NCBI RefSeq assembly: GCF_042663885.1
Contig: NZ_JBHSXV010000001.1
Reading direction: 5' to 3' (one strand)
DNA length: 64,000 nucleotides
DNA from: Aquipuribacter hungaricus
GTDB lineage: Bacteria; Actinomycetota; Actinomycetes; Actinomycetales; JBBAYJ01
The position numbers were made by a program, and so were the translations under genes. The notes beneath the pieces were generated by a model. The model did not search any database. It saw only the letters and a program-made list of their open reading frames with translations, and was not told the DNA's origin. This document shows, one piece after another, positions 17,767 through 26,602 of this stretch. The stretch's first letter is position 1. Every line of letters begins with the position of its first letter.

Positions 17767-20205
17767 ATGAGCCGCACCAGCCCGTCCGGTCCCGTGCAGG
17801 GGCCGCTCCCGCGCGACATGGCCAAGGACCTGCTCGCCGCCTCGGTCCGCTCCGCGCTCACCGGTGCCGCCCGCCGCCGCGCCCACAGCGACCTCGTCGT
17901 CTCCCGGCTGGGGGACGTCTGGCAGCACGCGCTGCGCACCACGGGCCTGGGCACGCCCGGCGAGGACGAGGACGCGCTCGTCGGGCCTCCCGGCGTGGCC
18001 CTGGCCATGGTCGGCAGCCTCGCCCGCGGTGACTCCGGGCCCGCCAGCGACGTCGACCTCCTGCTGCTGCACGAGGGGCGGCGGCTCCCGGTCGAGCGCC
18101 TCGGCGAGCTGGCCGACGCCCTCTGGTACCCGCTGTGGGACGCCGGTGTCCGCCTGGACCACTCGGTGCGGACCATCGCCCAGTGCCGCGAGGTGGCCGC
18201 GGCGGACCTGGCCGCCGCCGTGGGCCTGCTCGACGTCGCGCTGGTCGCCGGCGACGCCTCGCTGGTGTCCCACGCCCGCACCGTGCTGCTTGGCGACTGG
18301 CGCGCCTCGGCCCGCCGGCGCCTGCCGCAGGTGCTGGACTCCCTGGCCGAGCGCGCCCAGCGCCACGGGGACCTGGCCTACCTGCTCGAGCCCGACCTCA
18401 AGGAGTCCCGCGGCGGCCTGCGCGACGTGACGACGCTGCGGGCGATGTCGGCCTCGTGGCTCACCGACCGCCCCCACGGCCCCGGCATCGAGGCCGGGCA
18501 CACGCTCCTGCTCGACGCCCGCGACGCGCTGCAGATGGTCACCGGACGGCCGGGGGACCGGCTCGGCCTCGCCGACCAGGACGCCGTGGCCGCCGTGCTC
18601 GGCCTCGCCGACGCCGACGCGCTCCTGGCCCGCACCGCCGAGGTCGGCCGCACCATCGCCTACGCCGTGGACACCACGGTGCGCCGTGCCCGTCAGTCGC
18701 TGCCGCAGCGCCGCTGGCGGCCGGGACCGCGCCGGCCCAGCCTGCGCCCGCTCGGCCACGGGCTCGTCGAGCACGACGGCGAGCTCGTCCTCGGCGTCGG
18801 CACCTCGCCCGCGGCCGACCCGTCGCTCGCCCTGCGCGCGGCAGCGACCGCCGCGCGCGCCGGCCTGCCGCTGAGCCCGGTCACCGCCGAGCACCTGGGC
18901 GCGGCCTCACCGATCCTGCCCGAGCCCTGGCCGGCCGCGGCGCGCGAGGCCTTCGTCGAGCTCCTGGCCTCCGGCGACGCGCTGCCCGGGGTCTGGGAGA
19001 GCCTCGACCTGGAGGGGCTGGTCACCCGCTGGCTGCCCGAGTGGGGCCCGGTGCGCAACCGCCCCCAGCGCAACGCCGTCCACCGCTGGACCGTCGACCG
19101 CCACCAGGTGCAGACCTGCGTGGAGGCGCAGCGCTTCCTGCGCGACGTCTCCCGCCCGGACCTGCTGCTGCTCGCCTGCCTGCTCCACGACCTCGGCAAG
19201 CGGCCGGGCGCACGCGACCACGCCCGCACGGGCGCCCCGCTGGCCCGGGCCGTCGCCGCCCGCACCGGGCTCACCCCGGCCGACGCCGACGTGGTCGAGC
19301 GGCTGGTCCGCGAGCACCTCACCCTCGTCGACCTCGCCACCCGCCGGGACCCCGACGACCCCAGCACCGTCGAGGCGCTCGTCACCGCGGTCGGCGGGCG
19401 CGCGGACGTGCTCACCCTGCTGCGCGCGCTCACCGAGGCCGACGCCCTCGCCGCCGGGCCCGCCGCGTGGTCCCCGTGGCGAGCCCGCCTGGTCGACGAC
19501 CTGGTCCAGCGCGCCCGGGCGCTGCTGCGCGGCGAGCCCGCCCCCGGCCCGGCGCCGCTCACCGAGGCCGAGGCCGCCCTGGTCCGGGACGCGGCCGCCG
19601 ACGGCACGAGCCGGTTCAGCGTCAGCGAGCTCGAGGGCCTGCTCGCCGTGACCGTCGTCGCCCCCGACCGCGGCGGGCTGTTCGCCGACATCGCCGGCGT
19701 GCTCGCCGTGCACCGGCTCGGGGTCCGCTCCGCGCTCGTCCGCACCCTCGACGGGACCGCGGTCGACACCTGGTGGGTCGAGGCCGCCGGCGAGGTGCCG
19801 GACCCGGCGGTGCTCCGGGTGTCGCTGCAGCGCCTGGAGGCCGGCGACACCACCGTGCTGGAGCGGCTCGCGCGCCGCGACGCCTCCGTCCGGCTGCGCC
19901 GCAGCGCGGGCGACCGCCCCGCCGTCGTCGTGGTGCCGGACGCCAGCGCGTCGGCGACGGTGCTCGAGGTGCGCTCGCAGGACCGGCCCGGGCTGCTGTC
20001 CGCGCTCGGCCGGGCGCTGGTCGTCGAGGGCGTCGACGTCCGCTCCGCCCACGTGGCCACCCACGCCGGCCAGGCCGTCGACGTGCTCTACGTCGTCGAG
20101 GCCACGACCGGCGCCCCGCTGAGCCCGCCCCGCGTCGGCGCCGTCGTCGCCGCGCTCGTCGAGGCGGCCGACCCCGACCTCGCGGCCAGCACCGTCGGCC
20201 GGTGA
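17767..20205 (+). CDS. glnD: PII nucleotidyltransferase / removing enzyme GlnD
   Basis: GlnD modifies and de-modifies PII in response to glutamine. The 812-residue protein contains the nucleotidyltransferase motif GSLARGDSGPASDVDLLLL (from about residue 80), the conserved DLKESRGGLRD (near 214), an HD hydrolase domain with CLLHDLGKRPGARDH (near 470), and two C-terminal ACT domains starting near residues 626 (VTVVAPDRGGLFADIAGV) and 740 (EVRSQDRPGLLSALGRAL), which bind glutamine in homologues. All catalytic residues appear intact. It is the third gene of the amtB-glnB-glnD set but is separated from glnB by a strong hairpin. ATG start with GGGGGGAGA just upstream. Confidence 0.94.
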   Translation: MSRTSPSGPVQGPLPRDMAKDLLAASVRSALTGAARRRAHSDLVVSRLGDVWQHALRTTGLGTPGEDEDALVGPPGVALAMVGSLARGDSGPASDVDLLLLHEGRRLPVERLGELADALWYPLWDAGVRLDHSVRTIAQCREVAAADLAAAVGLLDVALVAGDASLVSHARTVLLGDWRASARRRLPQVLDSLAERAQRHGDLAYLLEPDLKESRGGLRDVTTLRAMSASWLTDRPHGPGIEAGHTLLLDARDALQMVTGRPGDRLGLADQDAVAAVLGLADADALLARTAEVGRTIAYAVDTTVRRARQSLPQRRWRPGPRRPSLRPLGHGLVEHDGELVLGVGTSPAADPSLALRAAATAARAGLPLSPVTAEHLGAASPILPEPWPAAAREAFVELLASGDALPGVWESLDLEGLVTRWLPEWGPVRNRPQRNAVHRWTVDRHQVQTCVEAQRFLRDVSRPDLLLLACLLHDLGKRPGARDHARTGAPLARAVAARTGLTPADADVVERLVREHLTLVDLATRRDPDDPSTVEALVTAVGGRADVLTLLRALTEADALAAGPAAWSPWRARLVDDLVQRARALLRGEPAPGPAPLTEAEAALVRDAAADGTSRFSVSELEGLLAVTVVAPDRGGLFADIAGVLAVHRLGVRSALVRTLDGTAVDTWWVEAAGEVPDPAVLRVSLQRLEAGDTTVLERLARRDASVRLRRSAGDRPAVVVVPDASASATVLEVRSQDRPGLLSALGRALVVEGVDVRSAHVATHAGQAVDVLYVVEATTGAPLSPPRVGAVVAALVEAADPDLAASTVGR

Positions 20206-20269
20206 GGCGAGGGGGCCGGGTGGCCCTGCGGCTACCCTGGCCGGACACCACCGACTGCTGAGGACTGCT

Positions 20270-21841
20270 GTGTTCGCCTCTCTCTCCGACCGCCTGACGA
20301 CGACCTTCAAGACCCTGCGGGGCAAGGGACGGCTGAGCCCGGCCGACGTCGACGCGACGGTCCGCCAGATCCGCCTCGCCCTGCTCGACGCCGACGTGTC
20401 GCTGCCGGTCGTGCGCGCCTTCACCGCCGCGGTGCGCGAGCGGGCCCTGGGCGACGAGGTCAACGGTGCCCTCAACCCCGGCCAGCAGGTCGTCAAGATC
20501 GTCAACGAGGAGCTCGTCACCATCCTCGGCGGCGAGTCCCGCCGGCTGCGCCTGGCCAAGAACCCGCCGACGGTCATCATGCTCGCGGGCCTGCAGGGCG
20601 CCGGGAAGACCACGCTCGCCGGCAAGCTCGGGTACTGGCTCAAGCAGCAGGGCCACGCGCCCGTCCTCGTCGCCTGCGACCTCCAGCGCCCCAACGCCGT
20701 CACCCAGCTGCAGGTCAACGGCGAGCGGGCCGGCGTCGCGGTGTTCGCGCCCGAGCCCGGCAACGGCGTCGGCGACCCGGTCGACGTCGCCCGCCGCGGC
20801 GTCGAGCACGCCCGCGCCCGCGGCTACGACGTCGTCGTCGTCGACACCGCCGGCCGCCTCGGCGTGGACGCCGACCTCATGCAGCAGGCCTCGGACATCC
20901 GCGACGCCGTCCAGCCGGACGAGGTGCTCTTCGTCCTGGACGCGATGATCGGGCAGTCCGCGGTCGACACCGCCAAGCAGTTCGACGAGGGCGTCTCGCT
21001 CACCGGCGTCGTCATGACCAAGCTCGACGGCGACGCCCGCGGCGGCGCCGCGCTCAGCGTGGTCACCGTCACCGGCAGCCCCATCCTCTTCGCGAGCACG
21101 GGCGAGAAGCTCACCGACTTCGAGGTGTTCCACCCCGACCGCATGGCCGGGCGCATCCTCGACATGGGTGACGTCCTCACCCTCATCGAGCAGGCCGAGA
21201 AGGCGTTCGACGCCGAGCAGACGGCCAAGATGGCCGACAAGCTCCAGCGCGGCGACGACTTCACGCTGTCGGACTTCCTCGAGCAGATGCAGGCCGTCCG
21301 CCGCATGGGCCCGCTCAAGAACATGCTGAAGATGCTCCCCGGCATGGGCGACATGAAGGAGCAGCTCGACGCCTTCGACGAGCGCGAGCTCGACCGGGTC
21401 GAGGCCATCGTCCGGTCGATGACGCCCGCCGAGCGCGAGGACACGAAGATCCTCAACGGCTCGCGCCGGTCGCGGATCGCCAAGGGCTCCGGCACGCAGG
21501 TCAGCGACGTCAACGGCCTCGTCGACCGCTTCGGCCAGGCCCAGAAGATGATGCGGCAGATGCGCAACGGCGGCGGGATGCCCGGCATGCCGGGGATGCC
21601 GGGCGGGATGCCCGGCATGGGCGGCGGCGTCGGCCCGGGCAAGCGCGGCAAGAAGGGCAAGCAGCAGCCGCAGCGCAAGGGCTCGCGCTCGGGCAACCCC
21701 GCCAAGCGCGCCGCCGAGCAGGCCGCCCTGCCGCCCGCGCCGGCTCCCGCCGGGTCGGCGTTCGGGCTCGGGGCCGCCCCCCGGTCCGAGGAGCTGGACG
21801 CGCTGCCCGAGGGCTTCCGCGACGCCCTCGGCGGTCGCTGA
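20270..21841 (+). CDS. ffh: Signal recognition particle protein Ffh
   Basis: Ffh binds 4.5S RNA and signal sequences of nascent membrane proteins and docks with FtsY. The 523-residue protein has the N domain (FASLSDRLTTTFKTLRGKG), the G domain with GLQGAGKTTLAGKLG (near residue 106), DTAGRLGVD, TKLDGDARGGAALS, and a methionine-rich M domain (MQAVRRMGPLKNMLKMLPGMG; then MMRQMRNGGGMPGMPG). The C-terminal tail after about residue 465 is basic and proline/alanine-rich. Start is GTG at 20270. A TACCCT at 20232-20237 is a possible -10 without a clear -35. Confidence 0.96.
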   Translation: MFASLSDRLTTTFKTLRGKGRLSPADVDATVRQIRLALLDADVSLPVVRAFTAAVRERALGDEVNGALNPGQQVVKIVNEELVTILGGESRRLRLAKNPPTVIMLAGLQGAGKTTLAGKLGYWLKQQGHAPVLVACDLQRPNAVTQLQVNGERAGVAVFAPEPGNGVGDPVDVARRGVEHARARGYDVVVVDTAGRLGVDADLMQQASDIRDAVQPDEVLFVLDAMIGQSAVDTAKQFDEGVSLTGVVMTKLDGDARGGAALSVVTVTGSPILFASTGEKLTDFEVFHPDRMAGRILDMGDVLTLIEQAEKAFDAEQTAKMADKLQRGDDFTLSDFLEQMQAVRRMGPLKNMLKMLPGMGDMKEQLDAFDERELDRVEAIVRSMTPAEREDTKILNGSRRSRIAKGSGTQVSDVNGLVDRFGQAQKMMRQMRNGGGMPGMPGMPGGMPGMGGGVGPGKRGKKGKQQPQRKGSRSGNPAKRAAEQAALPPAPAPAGSAFGLGAAPRSEELDALPEGFRDALGGR

Positions 21842-21852
21842 GCCGAGCACCG

Positions 21853-22947
21853 GTGCCCGACGTCCTGCACCTGCGGGGCCCGGTCCGCGTCGACGCCGAC
21901 GAGGTCCGCCCGCAGGCGTGGGTGCTCGACGGCCGGCTGACGTACGAGCGGCCCACGTCGCCGGGTGCCGACGTGCAGGTGCTCGACGGCTGGGTCCTGC
22001 CCGGGCTCGTCGACGCGCACTGCCACGTCGGCCTGGCCGCCGGGGGAGCGGTCGACCGCGCCACCGCGGAGACCCAGGCGCTCACCGACCGGGACGCCGG
22101 CACGCTGCTGCTGCGCGACGCGGGCTCCCCGGCCGACACCCGCTGGGTCGACGGGCGCGACGACCTGCCGCGCATCGTCCGGGCCGGGCGCCACATCGCG
22201 CGCACCCGGCGCTACATCAAGGACTTCGCCGTCGAGATCGAGCCGGGCACCCTCGTGGACGAGGTCTGCCACCAGGCCGGCCGCGGCGACGGCTGGGTGA
22301 AGATCGTCGGGGACTGGATCGACCGCGACCTCGGCGACCTGGCCCCGTGCTGGCCCGCCGACGTGCTCGCCGAGGCGGTGGCCGCCGCGCACGCGGCCGG
22401 CGCCCGGGTGACGGCGCACTGCTTCGCCGAGGACAGCCTCCCCGACCTGCTGGCCGCCGGGATCGACGGCATCGAGCACGGCACCGGGTTCACCGGCGCC
22501 ACCATCGAGCAGGCAGCCGCCCAGGGCGTCGCGGTCGTCCCGACGCTGGTCAACATCGAGACCTTCCCCGCCCTCGCCGCCGCCGGCGACGCGCGGTTCC
22601 CCACCTGGGCCGCGCACATGCGGGCCCTGCACGCGCGGCGCCACCGGACGGTGCGCGACCTGCACGAGGCGGGGGTCCCGCTGTTCGTCGGCACCGACGC
22701 CGGCGGCACGCTGCCCCACGGCCTGGTCCCCACCGAGGTCGGGCTGCTCGTGGACGCCGGCCTGCCCCCGGCCACCGTCGTCGGGGCGGCCAGCTGGGAC
22801 GCGCGCCGCTGGCTCGGCCACGAGGGCCTGGTCGAGGGCGCGCCGGCCGACCTGCTCGTGCTGGACGCCGACCCGCTGCGGGACCCGTCGACGCTGGCCC
22901 GGCCGCGGGCGGTCGTCCTGCGCGGGCGGCCCGTCGTGGCACACTAG
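21853..22947 (+). CDS. Amidohydrolase family protein
   Basis: The 364-residue protein is a metal-dependent hydrolase of the amidohydrolase superfamily (imidazolonepropionase-like branch). Metal ligands are visible: DAHCH near residues 52-56, a lysine in DGWVKIVGDW (near 150), ARVTAHCF (near 190), GIEHGTGFT (near 211) and TDAGGT (near 280). The C-terminal strand VEGAPADLLVLDADPL is typical of these enzymes. The physiological substrate is not apparent. It lies 11 bases after the ffh stop with GTG start, and 125 bases before rpsP, a position in which amidohydrolases are commonly found in actinobacteria. Confidence 0.85.
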   Translation: MPDVLHLRGPVRVDADEVRPQAWVLDGRLTYERPTSPGADVQVLDGWVLPGLVDAHCHVGLAAGGAVDRATAETQALTDRDAGTLLLRDAGSPADTRWVDGRDDLPRIVRAGRHIARTRRYIKDFAVEIEPGTLVDEVCHQAGRGDGWVKIVGDWIDRDLGDLAPCWPADVLAEAVAAAHAAGARVTAHCFAEDSLPDLLAAGIDGIEHGTGFTGATIEQAAAQGVAVVPTLVNIETFPALAAAGDARFPTWAAHMRALHARRHRTVRDLHEAGVPLFVGTDAGGTLPHGLVPTEVGLLVDAGLPPATVVGAASWDARRWLGHEGLVEGAPADLLVLDADPLRDPSTLARPRAVVLRGRPVVAH

Positions 22948-23072
22948 GCGGCTGTACCCGCCCGCCCCGGCCCCTCTCACCGTGACGGCGCGAGTCCACC
23001 TGCCCTCCCCGGCACCGGAACCCCACCCGGTCCCGCGCGGGCGACCACACAGACTCAGGAGACCATCCGCTC

Positions 23073-23573
23073 GTGGCAGTCAAGATCCGGCTCAAGCGTC
23101 TCGGCAAGATCCGCGCTCCCTACTACCGCGTCGTCGTCGCGGACTCGCGCACCCGTCGTGACGGGCGCGCGATCGAGGAGATCGGCCTGTACCACCCGAC
23201 GGAGGAGCCGTCGCGCATCGTCATCGACTCCGAGCGCGCGCAGTACTGGCTCGGTGTCGGCGCCCAGCCGACCGAGCAGGTCGCCGTGCTCCTGAAGATC
23301 ACGGGCGACTGGCAGAAGTTCAAGGGCCTGCCCGGCCAGGAGGGCACGCTGCGCGTCGCCCCGCCGAAGCCGGACCGCAAGGCGGCCTACGAGGCGGCCA
23401 TGAAGGACGCCAAGTCCGACGCCGACGGCACCACCCCCCGCAAGAAGGCCGCCAAGGCCGAGGCCCCCGCCGCCGAGGCGCCGGCCCCCGAGGCCCCCGC
23501 GGCCGAGGCTCCCGCCAGCACGCCCGCTGCCGAGACCGCCGCCCCGGCGGAGGACGCCGCGAAGGAGTCCTGA
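23073..23573 (+). CDS. rpsP: 30S ribosomal protein S16
   Basis: S16 is a structural protein of the small subunit. The conserved body (MAVKIRLKRLGKIRAPYYRVVVADSR... to about residue 90) is followed by a long Ala/Pro/Glu-rich tail (AEAPAAEAPAPEAPAAEAPA) of about 60 residues. Such tails are known in actinobacteria but this one is long; the total is 166 residues against about 80-90 in E. coli. GTG start preceded by CAGGAGA. It heads the rpsP-khpA-rimM-trmD-rplS group. Confidence 0.96.
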   Translation: MAVKIRLKRLGKIRAPYYRVVVADSRTRRDGRAIEEIGLYHPTEEPSRIVIDSERAQYWLGVGAQPTEQVAVLLKITGDWQKFKGLPGQEGTLRVAPPKPDRKAAYEAAMKDAKSDADGTTPRKKAAKAEAPAAEAPAPEAPAAEAPASTPAAETAAPAEDAAKES

Positions 23574-23574
23574 C

Positions 23575-23814
23575 GTGCTGGCCGACGTCGTCGAGCACCT
23601 GGTCACCGGGATCGTCGAGCACCCCGAGGACGTGAGCGTCGTCGAGCGCGGCACGCGCCGCGGGCCGCTCGTGCAGGTCCGGGTGCACCCCGACGACATC
23701 GGCCGCGTCATCGGGCGGGCGGGACGCACGGCCTCGGCCCTGCGCACCGTCGTCAACGCGCTCTCGGACTCCGGTCCGGTGCGCGTGGACATCGTCGACC
23801 TCGACGGTCGCTGA
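23575..23814 (+). CDS. khpA: KH-domain RNA-binding protein KhpA
   Basis: The 79-residue protein is a single KH domain (YlqC/KhpA family) with the RNA-binding GxxG loop seen as IGRAGRTASALR near residue 46-57. In streptococci and clostridia KhpA partners with KhpB to bind many RNAs. The gene lies one base after rpsP and ten bases before rimM, its standard place. GTG start. Confidence 0.92.
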   Translation: MLADVVEHLVTGIVEHPEDVSVVERGTRRGPLVQVRVHPDDIGRVIGRAGRTASALRTVVNALSDSGPVRVDIVDLDGR

Positions 23815-23824
23815 CAGCACCACG

Positions 23825-24373
23825 GTGGTACCCGGTCCCCACGAGGCGGCCGACGACGGGCAGACGCTGCTCGTGGTCGGCCGCCTCGGTCGTCCCCACG
23901 GGCTCAAGGGCGAGCTGACCGTCGACGTCCGTACCGACGACGCCGAGGGCCGGTTCGTGCCGGGTGCCCAGTTCCTCACCGACCCCGACGTCGGCGTCCT
24001 CACCCTCGCCGCCGCGCGCAGCCACACCGGCCGCTGGGTCCTCCGCTTCGAGGACGTCGTCCAGCGCGAGGACGCCGAGGGGCTGCGCGACGTCGAGCTG
24101 CTCGTCGACCCCTCGCGCGACGAGCCCGAGGACGACGCCTGGCCCGTCGCCGCCCTGGTCGGCCTGCGGGCCGAGCACGTCGACGGCACGGAGCTCGGCA
24201 CGGTGGTCGCGCTGGACGCCGGCGTCGCCCAGGACCTGCTCGTCGTCGACACCGGGCGGGGCCGCGTCCTCGTCCCGTTCGTCAGCGCCCTCGTCCCCGA
24301 GGTCGACGTCGCCGGCGGCCGCGTCGCCCTCGACCCGCCGGGCGGCCTCTTCGACGAGCCCGGGCCCGCCTGA
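23825..24373 (+). CDS. rimM: Ribosome maturation factor RimM
   Basis: RimM assists 30S head assembly through contact with S19. The 182-residue protein has the N-terminal RimM domain signature VVGRLGRPHGLKGELTV (residues 16-32) and a C-terminal PRC-barrel (LLVVDTGRGRVLVPFVSALVPEVD). GTG start at 23825. An acidic N-terminal extension of about 14 residues precedes the conserved start. The next gene, trmD, begins five bases after its stop. Confidence 0.93.
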   Translation: MVPGPHEAADDGQTLLVVGRLGRPHGLKGELTVDVRTDDAEGRFVPGAQFLTDPDVGVLTLAAARSHTGRWVLRFEDVVQREDAEGLRDVELLVDPSRDEPEDDAWPVAALVGLRAEHVDGTELGTVVALDAGVAQDLLVVDTGRGRVLVPFVSALVPEVDVAGGRVALDPPGGLFDEPGPA

Positions 24374-24377
24374 GCCC

Positions 24378-25175
24378 GTGCGCGTCGACGTCGTCACCGT
24401 CTTCCCGGACTACCTCGCCCCGCTCCGGCTCTCGCTCATCGGTCGCGCCGTCGAGCGCGGCACCATCGACCTCGCCGTCCACGACCTGCGCACCCACACC
24501 ACGGACGTCCACCGCACCGTCGACGACTCCCCGTTCGGCGGTGGCGCCGGCATGCTCATGACGCCGCCGCCGTGGGGCGCGGCGCTGGACGCGGTCCGGG
24601 CGCAGGGGCAGCAGTCCCTCGGCGCGGACGCCGAGCCCCACCTGCTCGTCATGTCCCCGGCCGGCCACCGCTTCGACCAGGCCACCGCCGCCCGCCTGGC
24701 CGCCGAGCCGTGGCTCGTGCTGGCGTGCGGGCGCTACGAGGGCATCGACGAGCGGGTCCTCGACGACGCCGCCCGGCGGCACCGGGTCACCCCGCTGAGC
24801 ATCGGCGACTACGTGCTCGCCGGCGGGGAGGCCGCGGCGCTGGTCGTCGTCGAGGCCGTGGGCCGCCTGCTGCCCGGCGTGCTCGGCAACGCCGCGAGCG
24901 TGGTGGAGGAGAGCCACTCCGACGGCCTGCTCGAGGCGCCGTCCTACACCCGGCCCGCGACGTGGCGGGACCTCGACGTGCCCGCCGTCCTCACCGGCGG
25001 CGACCACGGCAAGGTCGCCCGGTGGCGCCGGGACGAGTCGCTGCGCCGCACCGCGGAGCGCCGCCCGGACCTGCTCGCTGGGGCCCCGGCCGACCGCTTC
25101 GACCGCCGCGACCTGGAGCTGCTGCGCGGCCTGGGCTGGGTCCCGGCCGACGGGCTGCTCGTCCTCGTCGCCTGA
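24378..25175 (+). CDS. trmD: tRNA (guanine37-N1)-methyltransferase TrmD
   Basis: TrmD methylates G37 of tRNAs with CNG anticodons and protects the reading frame. The 265-residue protein begins VRVDVVTVFPDYL and has the trefoil-knot SAM site: LACGRYEGIDERV near residue 114-126 and LSIGDYVLAGGEAAAL near 136-151. DDSPFGGGAGMLM is also conserved. GTG start at 24378. It is the fourth gene of the rpsP group and is followed by a 202-base gap before rplS. Confidence 0.95.
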   Translation: MRVDVVTVFPDYLAPLRLSLIGRAVERGTIDLAVHDLRTHTTDVHRTVDDSPFGGGAGMLMTPPPWGAALDAVRAQGQQSLGADAEPHLLVMSPAGHRFDQATAARLAAEPWLVLACGRYEGIDERVLDDAARRHRVTPLSIGDYVLAGGEAAALVVVEAVGRLLPGVLGNAASVVEESHSDGLLEAPSYTRPATWRDLDVPAVLTGGDHGKVARWRRDESLRRTAERRPDLLAGAPADRFDRRDLELLRGLGWVPADGLLVLVA

Positions 25176-25377
25176 GGGTCGGGCTGCTCCGTCCGGCGGC
25201 GGATTCACCGCCCCGGGCCCGCCTGTGGCATCCTTCACCGGTCGCCGGTCCGCCTGCCGCAGGGGGAGCCCGGCCGCCACGGACGCCCCGGCGTCCGCAC
25301 CTCCTCCTCGACGCACCCAGACCGCCGGGCACCCGCCCGGCAGGCCGGTGTCCTGCGGCACCGTCCAGGAAGGCCAC

Positions 25378-25740
25378 ATGCACACCCTTGACAACCTCGA
25401 CGCCGCCAGCCTGCGCAGCGACGTCCCCGAGTTCCGTGCCGGCGACACCGTGAAGGTGCACGTCAAGGTCGTCGAGGGCAGCCGCTCCCGCGTCCAGGTG
25501 TTCCAGGGCGTCGTCATCCGCCGCCACGGCGGCGGCGTGGGCGAGACCTTCACCGTCCGCAAGATCAGCTTCGGCGTCGGCGTGGAGCGCACCTTCCCGC
25601 TGCACAGCCCGGTGATCGACAAGATCGAGGTCGCCAGCCGCGGCATCGTGCGCCGCGCGAAGCTGTACTACCTGCGCGACCTGCGCGGCAAGAAGGCCCG
25701 CATCCGCGAGCGCCGCGACGCCGTCCCCGCCAAGGGCTGA
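25378..25740 (+). CDS. rplS: 50S ribosomal protein L19
   Basis: L19 sits at the subunit interface. The 120-residue protein shows FRAGDTVKVHVKVVEG, RVQVFQGVVI and KLYYLRDLRGKKARI, all diagnostic. ATG start with AGGAAGG nine bases upstream. The 202-base gap to trmD suggests a promoter of its own (a CATCCT at 25229-25234 is a weak -10 candidate). Confidence 0.96.
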   Translation: MHTLDNLDAASLRSDVPEFRAGDTVKVHVKVVEGSRSRVQVFQGVVIRRHGGGVGETFTVRKISFGVGVERTFPLHSPVIDKIEVASRGIVRRAKLYYLRDLRGKKARIRERRDAVPAKG

Positions 25741-25747
25741 CCCGCCC

Positions 25748-25763
25748 GCGCGCTCCGGCGCGC
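25748..25763 (+). terminator. Hairpin after rplS
   Basis: GCGCGC-TCCG-GCGCGC forms a six-pair stem with a four-base loop, eight bases after the rplS stop. No T tract. Confidence 0.5.
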
Positions 25764-25784
25764 ACGAGCCGTCGGCCGGCGCCC

Positions 25785-25808
25785 GGTACCTGCAGAGCCG
25801 CAGGTACC
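25785..25808. repeat. Perfect inverted repeat between rplS and lepB
   Basis: GGTACCTGC and GCAGGTACC face each other around six bases (AGAGCC). GGCGCC blocks flank the repeat on both sides at 25778-25783 and 25811-25816. It may be a second terminator for rplS or an operator for lepB; the AT content of the arms is higher than in other hairpins here, which favours a protein-binding site slightly. Confidence 0.5.
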
Positions 25809-25861
25809 GTGGCGCCAGGTCGACGGTGCCCCCGCGAGGGGGCCGAGCCGAGGGAGAGCCC

Positions 25862-26602
25862 GTGGGGGACGGCCCCGTGATCGACGAGACCCCGGGGGAG
25901 GCGCTGGTGCCCGAGCGCCCCCGCCCCACCGGCTGGTCCCGCGTCTGGCGCGACCTGCGCGAGGTCGGCGCGACGGTCGTGGTGGCCCTGGCCATCGCGG
26001 TGGTCGTCAAGACCTTCCTCGTGCAGCCGTTCTTCATCCCCTCGGAGTCGATGGAGTCGACCCTGCTCGTCGGGGACCGGGTGCTGGTGAGCAAGCTCGA
26101 GCCCGGACCGGGCACGCTCGAGCGCGGGGACGTCGTCGTCTTCGTCGACCCGGGCGGCTGGCTCGCGCCGAGCGCGTCGGAGCCGCCGCTGTACGTCCGC
26201 GCCCTCACCTTCGTGGGTCTGCTCCCGGCCAACTCCGGCGAGCACCTCATCAAGCGCGTCGTCGGGCTCCCCGGGGACACCGTCGAGTGCTGCGACGACC
26301 GCGGCCGCATGCTCGTCAACGGGGTCCCCGTCGACGAGCCGTACCTGTTCGACGGCGACGTCCCCTCCACCATCGAGTTCACCGTCGAGGTGCCCGAGGG
26401 CCGGCTCTGGGTGCAGGGCGACCACCGCTCGGTGTCCGAGGACTCGCGCTACCAGGTCGGCCAGCCCGGGGGCGGCATGGTGCCCCTGGACAACGTCGTC
26501 GGGCGCGCCGTCCTCGTCATGTGGCCGTTCGACCGGTTCACCACCCTGCCCACCCCCGAGCCCGTCTTCGACGAGGTCGGCGGGGTCGACGGCGTCTCGT
26601 GA
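25862..26602 (+). CDS. lepB: Signal peptidase I
   Basis: LepB cleaves signal peptides from exported proteins at the outer face of the membrane. The 246-residue protein has one N-terminal transmembrane helix (about residues 38-55), then the nucleophile serine in PSESMESTLL (near 60-69), the general-base lysine in LIKRVVGLPGD (near 128-138), and GDHRSVSEDSR (box E). All S26 motifs are present. GTG at 25862 follows GAGGGAGAG; a GTG at 25877 is an alternative. The stop overlaps the GTG of rnhB. Confidence 0.93.
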   Translation: MGDGPVIDETPGEALVPERPRPTGWSRVWRDLREVGATVVVALAIAVVVKTFLVQPFFIPSESMESTLLVGDRVLVSKLEPGPGTLERGDVVVFVDPGGWLAPSASEPPLYVRALTFVGLLPANSGEHLIKRVVGLPGDTVECCDDRGRMLVNGVPVDEPYLFDGDVPSTIEFTVEVPEGRLWVQGDHRSVSEDSRYQVGQPGGGMVPLDNVVGRAVLVMWPFDRFTTLPTPEPVFDEVGGVDGVS

